From NCBI RefSeq assembly GCF_029223525.1, contig NZ_JARHTQ010000009.1, forward strand, positions 218,450 to 282,449: 64,000 nucleotides of DNA, given 5' to 3'. This stretch comes from Streptantibioticus ferralitis. Lineage in GTDB: Bacteria > Actinomycetota > Actinomycetes > Streptomycetales > Streptomycetaceae. Positions 59,530 through 64,000 of the stretch are shown piece after piece (the first letter of the stretch is position 1; each line of letters opens with the position of its first letter). A program made the position numbers and the translations under genes. A model generated the notes under the pieces. It had not been told where the DNA came from, did no database searches, and saw only the letters and a list, made by a program, of their open reading frames with translations.

Positions 59530-61308
59530 TTACTTGTCCGTTGTTGGCTTGGCCTGCGGCCTACGGAGGCTGAGATGCAGTTCACGCAGCCGGGCCTCGT
59601 CGACCTCGCTCGGGGCGCCCATCAACAGGTCCTGGGCGGTCTGGTTGAGCGGGAAGGCGATCGTCTCGCGGATGTTGGGCTCGTCGGCGAGCAGCATCAC
59701 CATGCGGTCCACACCCGGAGCGATGCCACCGTGCGGCGGAGCGCCGTAGTGGAAGGCGCGCAGCATGCCGCCGAACTCCTTCTCCACCGTCTCCCGCGAG
59801 TAGCCCGCGATCTCGAACGCCTCGTACATCACGTCCGGTTCGTGGTTCCGGATCGCGCCCGAGGACAGCTCGACGCCGTTGCAGACGATGTCGTACTGCC
59901 AGGCCAGGATGGACAGCGGGTCCTTGGTCCGCAGCGCCTCAAGGCCGCCCTGCGGCATGGAGAACGGGTTGTGGCTGAACTCGATCTGGCCGGTGTCCTC
60001 GTTCCGCTCGAACATCGGGAAGTCCACGATCCAGCAGAAGCGGAAGACGTCCTCGGTGAAGTGGCCGGACCGCTTGGCGGCCTCGACGCGGACCGCTCCC
60101 ATGATCTTGGAGACCTCGTCGAACTCGCCGGCGCCGAAGAAGACGGCGGTGCCGGGCTTGCCGTCGACGGCCTCGACCAGAGCCTTGGTGTCGTCCTCGG
60201 TGAGGAACTTGGCGATCGGGCCGGTGAGTTCGTTGTTCTCACCGATCCGGATCCAGGCCAGGCCCTTCGCGCCCTGCTCGACCGCGAACTCGCCCATCTG
60301 GTCGAAGAACTTGCGCGGCTGGCCCGCGGTGTCCGGCACCGCCAGGGCTCGTACGTGCTTGCCCGCGAAGGCCTTGAAGCCGGAGTCGGCGAAGACGTCG
60401 GAGACGTCGACCAGTTCGAGCTCGGCGCGCAGGTCCGGCTTGTCGGAGCCGTACTTGAGCATCGCCTCGCGGAACGGGACGCGCGGGAACGGCGAGGTGA
60501 CATGGCGACCGCCGCCGAACTTCTCGAACAGGTCGGTCATCACCGTCTCGATGACGCCGAAGACGTCCTCCTGCTCGACGAAGCTCATCTCGACGTCGAG
60601 CTGGTAGAACTCGCCCGGCGAGCGGTCGGCGCGGCTGTCCTCGTCGCGGAAGCACGGCGCGATCTGGAAGTAGCGGTCGAAGCCCGCGATCATCAGCAGC
60701 TGCTTGAACTGCTGCGGGGCCTGCGGCAGCGCGTAGAACTTCCCGGGGTGGACGCGGGACGGGACCAGGAAGTCGCGAGCGCCCTCGGGGGAGGTCGCGG
60801 ACAGGATCGGGGTCGCCATCTCGGTGAAGCCGAGGGCGGTCATCTCCTTGCGGAGGAAGGCGATGACCTGGGAGCGCAGCATGATGTTGCGGTGCATCCG
60901 CTGGCGGCGCAGGTCGAGGAAGCGGTTGGTGAGCCGCGCCTCCTCGTTGGCGTTGTCCTCGGGGAAGACCGGGAACGGCAGCGGGTCGGCGGCGCCGAGC
61001 ACCTCCACCTCGGTGACCTCGACCTCGATCTCACCGGTCGGCAACTCGGGGTTGACGTTCTCCGTGCCACGGGCCAGCACCCGGCCGTCGACACGGAGCA
61101 CGGACTCCTTGGTCTGCCGGTCCAGCGCCTCGTACGCCGGGGTGCCCGGACGGGCGACTAGCTGCACCAGGCCGTAGTGATCCCGCAGATCGACGAAGAG
61201 GATGCCGCCCAGATCGCGCCGGTTGTGCAGCCAACCGGACAGGCGCACCTCTTTGTCGACGTCAGCGGCGCGAAGCTCGCCGCAGGTGTGGGACCGGTAC
61301 CGATGCAT
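59530..61308 (-). CDS. aspS: Aspartyl-tRNA synthetase
   Basis: A 592-residue bacterial-type class II synthetase: OB-fold anticodon domain (about 1-105; [20 protein letters not shown]), catalytic domain with motif 2 ([20 protein letters not shown]), the bacterial GAD insertion (about 290-430) and motif 3 ([15 protein letters not shown]). Length and order are typical. ATG at 61308 ([12 protein letters not shown]) has no clear ribosome site; in-frame sequence upstream to 61368 is not family-like. Whether it also charges tRNA-Asn cannot be judged from this sequence alone. Confidence 0.97.
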   Translation of the reverse strand: MHRYRSHTCGELRAADVDKEVRLSGWLHNRRDLGGILFVDLRDHYGLVQLVARPGTPAYEALDRQTKESVLRVDGRVLARGTENVNPELPTGEIEVEVTEVEVLGAADPLPFPVFPEDNANEEARLTNRFLDLRRQRMHRNIMLRSQVIAFLRKEMTALGFTEMATPILSATSPEGARDFLVPSRVHPGKFYALPQAPQQFKQLLMIAGFDRYFQIAPCFRDEDSRADRSPGEFYQLDVEMSFVEQEDVFGVIETVMTDLFEKFGGGRHVTSPFPRVPFREAMLKYGSDKPDLRAELELVDVSDVFADSGFKAFAGKHVRALAVPDTAGQPRKFFDQMGEFAVEQGAKGLAWIRIGENNELTGPIAKFLTEDDTKALVEAVDGKPGTAVFFGAGEFDEVSKIMGAVRVEAAKRSGHFTEDVFRFCWIVDFPMFERNEDTGQIEFSHNPFSMPQGGLEALRTKDPLSILAWQYDIVCNGVELSSGAIRNHEPDVMYEAFEIAGYSRETVEKEFGGMLRAFHYGAPPHGGIAPGVDRMVMLLADEPNIRETIAFPLNQTAQDLLMGAPSEVDEARLRELHLSLRRPQAKPTTDK

Positions 61309-61616
61309 CGTCCATCCAAGTCTGGGGTTCGGGGTCAGCCCCCGGGAAAAACACAGCAGGCTCCCCAAAGGGTACCGTGACGCCCCGCGTCAACTCTTGG
61401 CATATACACGCCCAGCCGCCTCCCGTGGGCCCGGATCAAGATCGGAGGGCTGCGACCCCCGACCCCAACCACGCCGGAGGCAGTCCCGCACCCGCGGGGG
61501 CTCGGGGGCGAAGCCCCGCCAGGGCCTGGGGCGCAGCCACCAAATGAAGGTCCGGGGCCCGGCCCCCGTACGCCTGAACCGCGCCGGAGGCTGGACATTT
61601 CACTACAGTAGGGACG
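61309..61616. other. 308-base divergent promoter gap
   Basis: Lies between divergent aspS and the SpoIIE-type gene. The aspS side has TTGACG on the minus strand (about 61388-61393) as a possible -35. The middle (61440-61560) is filled with short GC dyads (CGGGGGCGAAGCCCCG type) of the kind scattered through Streptomyces gaps. AGGGACG just before 61617 may serve as ribosome site for the plus-strand gene. Confidence 0.4.
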
Positions 61617-63737
61617 ATGCGAACGGATGGCGCCACCCAGCCGCTCCGGGCCGAGGACGTGCTGTCCGTCGTCGGTACCGGCCTGTGGCGTTGGGACAAC
61701 AGTTCAGGAACCGTCACCCTGGACGACGCCGCTGTCGAGTTGCTCGGGCTGCCGCCCGGCAGCCGCACCGTCCACGCGGCCGTGGTGCGGGCCTGTCTGG
61801 ATCCCGAGGACTACATCGACCTGAACGCCGCCGTCTCGCTCGGCCTCGCCGAGAACGCCGTCGCGGACGCCCGGGTGCGGGTCGTCGCGGACGACGGCAC
61901 CGTGCTGCGCAGGCTGCACACCCGGCTGCACTCGGTACCGGACGCCGGCGGCGAGTCGTCCACGGTGCTGGGCACGCTGTTCGAACTGCCCGAGCGCGGC
62001 CGACCCTCGCAGGTCTCGGGCGCCGGACGGCGCTCCCGCGAGGCGTTTCTGCTGGACGCCGGGCGCGCGCTGGCCGAGGCGAACAGCACCGCCGAGGTGC
62101 TGCGGGTCGCCGCCTCGCTGTCGATGCCGGGCTTCTCGCCGGACGGCCTGGCGGTCTTCGCCGTCGAGGGCGACCGGCTGATGATCATCGGGCACCACGG
62201 ACACCGGCAGGGCCATGAGCGCCCCTTTCTGGAGATGCCGCTGGAGACCGACTACCCGGCCGCCGTGGTGACCCGTACCGGTCGGCCCGTCTATCTGCCC
62301 TCGCCGGAGTCGTACCGTGACCGCTTCCCGGCCATCTGGCCGCTGGTCGAACCGCTGAACCGGTCCTCCTGGGCGTTCCTGCCACTGGTCGTCGCGGGCC
62401 GGACCATCGGCGCCTGGCTGGCCGCGTTCCGCGAGCCGGTGGGCTTCACCCCGGACGAGCGCTCGGTGCTGACCACGGTGGCGCGCATGCTCGCCCAGGC
62501 GCTGTCACGGGCCCACCTCCAGGAGTCCGAGCGGGCGCTCTCCGACGGCCTGCAGCGCACCATGCTGCCCACCCACAAGCGGGAGATCGCCGGGATGACG
62601 CTGGCCGCGCGGTACGTGCCGACCGGCGGTGGCCTGCAGGTCGGCGGTGACTGGTACGACGTGATCGACCTGCCGTCCGGCCGCACCGCGCTGGTGATCG
62701 GCGACGTCCAGGGTCATGACGTACGCGCCGCCGGGCTGATGGGACAACTGCGCATCGCCCTGCGGGCGTACGCGTCGGAGGGGCACCGTCCGGACGCGGT
62801 GCTGTCCCGGGCCTCCCGGTTCTTCGCCGGGCTCTGCGCGGGAGACGCGGACGGGGACGACGATCCGTACGGCGCCGGATGGCGCTTCGCGACCTGCCTG
62901 TATCTGGAAGTCGACCCGGCGACCGGCCTCATCGACGTCGCCCGGGCCGGCCACCCGGACCCGGCGATCCGGCTGGGCGACGGCACGACGATCGTCCGGC
63001 ACACCCCCGGCGGCCTGCCGCTCGGCATCGACCCGGACGCCGACTACCCCACCACCAGCCTCGCCCTCGACCCCGGCGAGGTGCTGCTGGTCTGCACCGA
63101 CGGGCTGATCGAGACCGGGGGCCATGACCTCGACAGCGGCTGGCAGCGGTTGACCGACGTGCTGTACAAGGTCCAGGCCGACGATCTGGAGGCGCTCGCG
63201 GACGCCCTGGTGGCGGCCGTCCACGGCCCGCCGTCCCACCACACGACCGGTCCGCTGGCCGACCGGCGGGAGGACGACATGGCCCTGCTGCTGCTCCGCA
63301 GAGGCGCGGCCGAAGAAGGCCTCGCCCACCCGCCGCGCCGGACCGTGCTGACCGTCGCCCAGGACGCACCGCAGCAGATCAGGAGTGCCCGGCACGAGGT
63401 GCGGACGGTACTGCACGACTGGAAGGAACCGGAGCAGGTGGACGCGGCCGTGCTCATGGTCTCCGAAATGCTGACCAACGTCCTGGTGCACACCGAGGGC
63501 GACGCGCTGCTGTCGGCGGAGGTGCTGGGCCGTCCGGGCTCCCGGCGGCTGCGCATCGAGGTCGCCGACCCCAGCGACAACATGCCGCACCGCCGGACGC
63601 CGGGCGAAATGGCCTCGTCGGGGCGGGGGTTGCTGTTGATGGGCAAGTTGGCCGACGCGTGGGGGGTTTCGCCGCGCGGGCAGGGGAAGTCGATCTGGTT
63701 CGAGCTGTACGAGGCAGACGGGTCTGCCTCTGGGTGA
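61617..63737 (+). CDS. PAS-GAF-SpoIIE phosphatase-HATPase multidomain switch protein
   Basis: 706 residues: a PAS domain (about 10-125), a GAF domain (about 140-300), a PP2C/SpoIIE phosphatase (about 325-565) with intact metal motifs (GGDWYDVIDL, VIGDVQGHDVRAA, CTDGLIETGG, REDDMALLL) and a C-terminal RsbW-like ATPase (about 580-700; SEMLTNVLVHTEG, RLRIEVADPS, GRGLLLMGKLAD). Phosphatase and kinase halves in one chain could set the phosphorylation of an STAS-domain antagonist in response to PAS/GAF signals. Such proteins are common orphans in streptomycetes. ATG at 61617; no partner gene in view. Confidence 0.93.
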   Translation: MRTDGATQPLRAEDVLSVVGTGLWRWDNSSGTVTLDDAAVELLGLPPGSRTVHAAVVRACLDPEDYIDLNAAVSLGLAENAVADARVRVVADDGTVLRRLHTRLHSVPDAGGESSTVLGTLFELPERGRPSQVSGAGRRSREAFLLDAGRALAEANSTAEVLRVAASLSMPGFSPDGLAVFAVEGDRLMIIGHHGHRQGHERPFLEMPLETDYPAAVVTRTGRPVYLPSPESYRDRFPAIWPLVEPLNRSSWAFLPLVVAGRTIGAWLAAFREPVGFTPDERSVLTTVARMLAQALSRAHLQESERALSDGLQRTMLPTHKREIAGMTLAARYVPTGGGLQVGGDWYDVIDLPSGRTALVIGDVQGHDVRAAGLMGQLRIALRAYASEGHRPDAVLSRASRFFAGLCAGDADGDDDPYGAGWRFATCLYLEVDPATGLIDVARAGHPDPAIRLGDGTTIVRHTPGGLPLGIDPDADYPTTSLALDPGEVLLVCTDGLIETGGHDLDSGWQRLTDVLYKVQADDLEALADALVAAVHGPPSHHTTGPLADRREDDMALLLLRRGAAEEGLAHPPRRTVLTVAQDAPQQIRSARHEVRTVLHDWKEPEQVDAAVLMVSEMLTNVLVHTEGDALLSAEVLGRPGSRRLRIEVADPSDNMPHRRTPGEMASSGRGLLLMGKLADAWGVSPRGQGKSIWFELYEADGSASG

Positions 63738-64000
63738 GGCGTTGCGCCTGCTGGCGCTTGTGGCCTGGCGCCGCCCGCGTGGTCGCGGTTCGCCGTGGAG
63801 CGGTGGCTTCTCCCACCCCACCCCCCGGCCCGGAATTGGTGGGCGGGTTTACCCCCCCCCCCCCCGCCCCACGGCGGGGGGGGGGGGGGAGCGAACCGGC
63901 CGGGGGGTGGCGGGCTCCCGCCCACCCCCTCCGCCCGGGAGTCCTCCTACGGCGGGGCCAGGATCCCCGGGAATGTGATACACGAACGGGCGGTGTGGGA
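63738..64000. other. Low-quality contig-end sequence, no gene
   Basis: After the stop at 63737 the sequence is increasingly C/G-run rich, with about 14 consecutive C near 63851-63865 and about 15 consecutive G near 63876-63890. Such runs are not seen elsewhere in the window and suggest unreliable base calls. No frame can be trusted here. Confidence 0.7.

Noticed and set aside
63742..63978. Terminal plus-strand frame
   Set aside because: Runs through the C/G homopolymers; the product is Pro/Gly/Arg noise.

Overview
This is a high-GC window of about 64 kb with the codon bias, divergent GTG/ATG starts and gene content of a Streptomyces-type actinomycete chromosome (family Streptomycetaceae). 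Supporting evidence is the SSI-type protease inhibitor, the DUF5926 and prim-pol-like genes, SigE-type sigma factor, SpoIIE/PP2C and RsbW-like switch proteins, the copper cassette known from S. lividans, an IdeR/DmdR-type iron box, DnaA boxes of the TTGTCCACA type and a rare TTA codon in an accessory gene. Most of the window is core chromosome with small accessory insertions beside tRNA genes.

1-14.7 kb: an edge-truncated DHA2 exporter carrying three extracellular CarboxypepD_reg domains, next to a YceI protein carrying the same domain; an F420-type PPOX flavoprotein; a TetR/exporter operon with operator-like repeats; a four-gene operon of response regulator, sensor kinase, GT2-GtrA and GT39 glycosyltransferases (cell-envelope glycosylation under two-component control); a decayed LLM flavoprotein gene; a VOC protein; and a TetR/hydrolase divergon.

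14.7-17.2 kb: tRNA-fMet(CAU), a remnant of an integrative element beside tRNA-Arg(ACG) (decayed integrase, decayed copy of the tRNA 3' end, a cargo esterase), and tRNA-Ser(GCU). 17.4-28.4 kb: SSI inhibitor with an unusual P1 Glu, a 1197-residue PAS/pseudo-kinase/receiver protein, an acyl-CoA ligase, a SigE-family sigma factor, a secreted DUF1906 protein, and a three-gene module resembling Ltp2-ChsH1-ChsH2 of steroid side-chain degradation. Just upstream lies a striking palindrome built of two perfect DnaA boxes.

28.5-32.4 kb is the main accessory patch. It holds a small secreted protein, a broken quinone reductase, an integrase tail and a ricin-lectin plus Toxin_10-like predicted pore-forming toxin with a TTA (bldA-type) codon, and it ends at tRNA-Ser(UGA). 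32.4-43 kb returns to core genes: HtrA-like protease, glycerophosphodiesterase, two RsbW-like ATPases, DUF5926, a secreted protein, a prim-pol-like protein, a GAF-PP2C protein with a substituted metal site, and Xaa-Pro aminopeptidase.

43-49.4 kb is a copper-handling cluster (Met-rich membrane protein, YcnI, Sco, ECuC/PCuAC, CopC-CopD, Dyp peroxidase DtpA). 49.4-53.1 kb: pheA, a DnaA-box-bearing intergenic region, serS and a HAD phosphatase. 53.2-63.7 kb: a frameshifted DUF1203 gene, metG, an iron-uptake pair (fused EfeU-EfeO, EfeB) behind an iron box, aspS and a PAS/GAF/SpoIIE/ATPase switch protein. The last 260 bases contain long C/G homopolymers typical of a poor-quality contig end.

The most unusual items are the predicted lectin-toxin gene, the two groups of extra-oriC DnaA boxes, the EfeU-EfeO fusion, the steroid-type retro-aldolase module in a streptomycete, and the chain of degenerate regulators (PAS protein and PP2C protein lacking catalytic residues).
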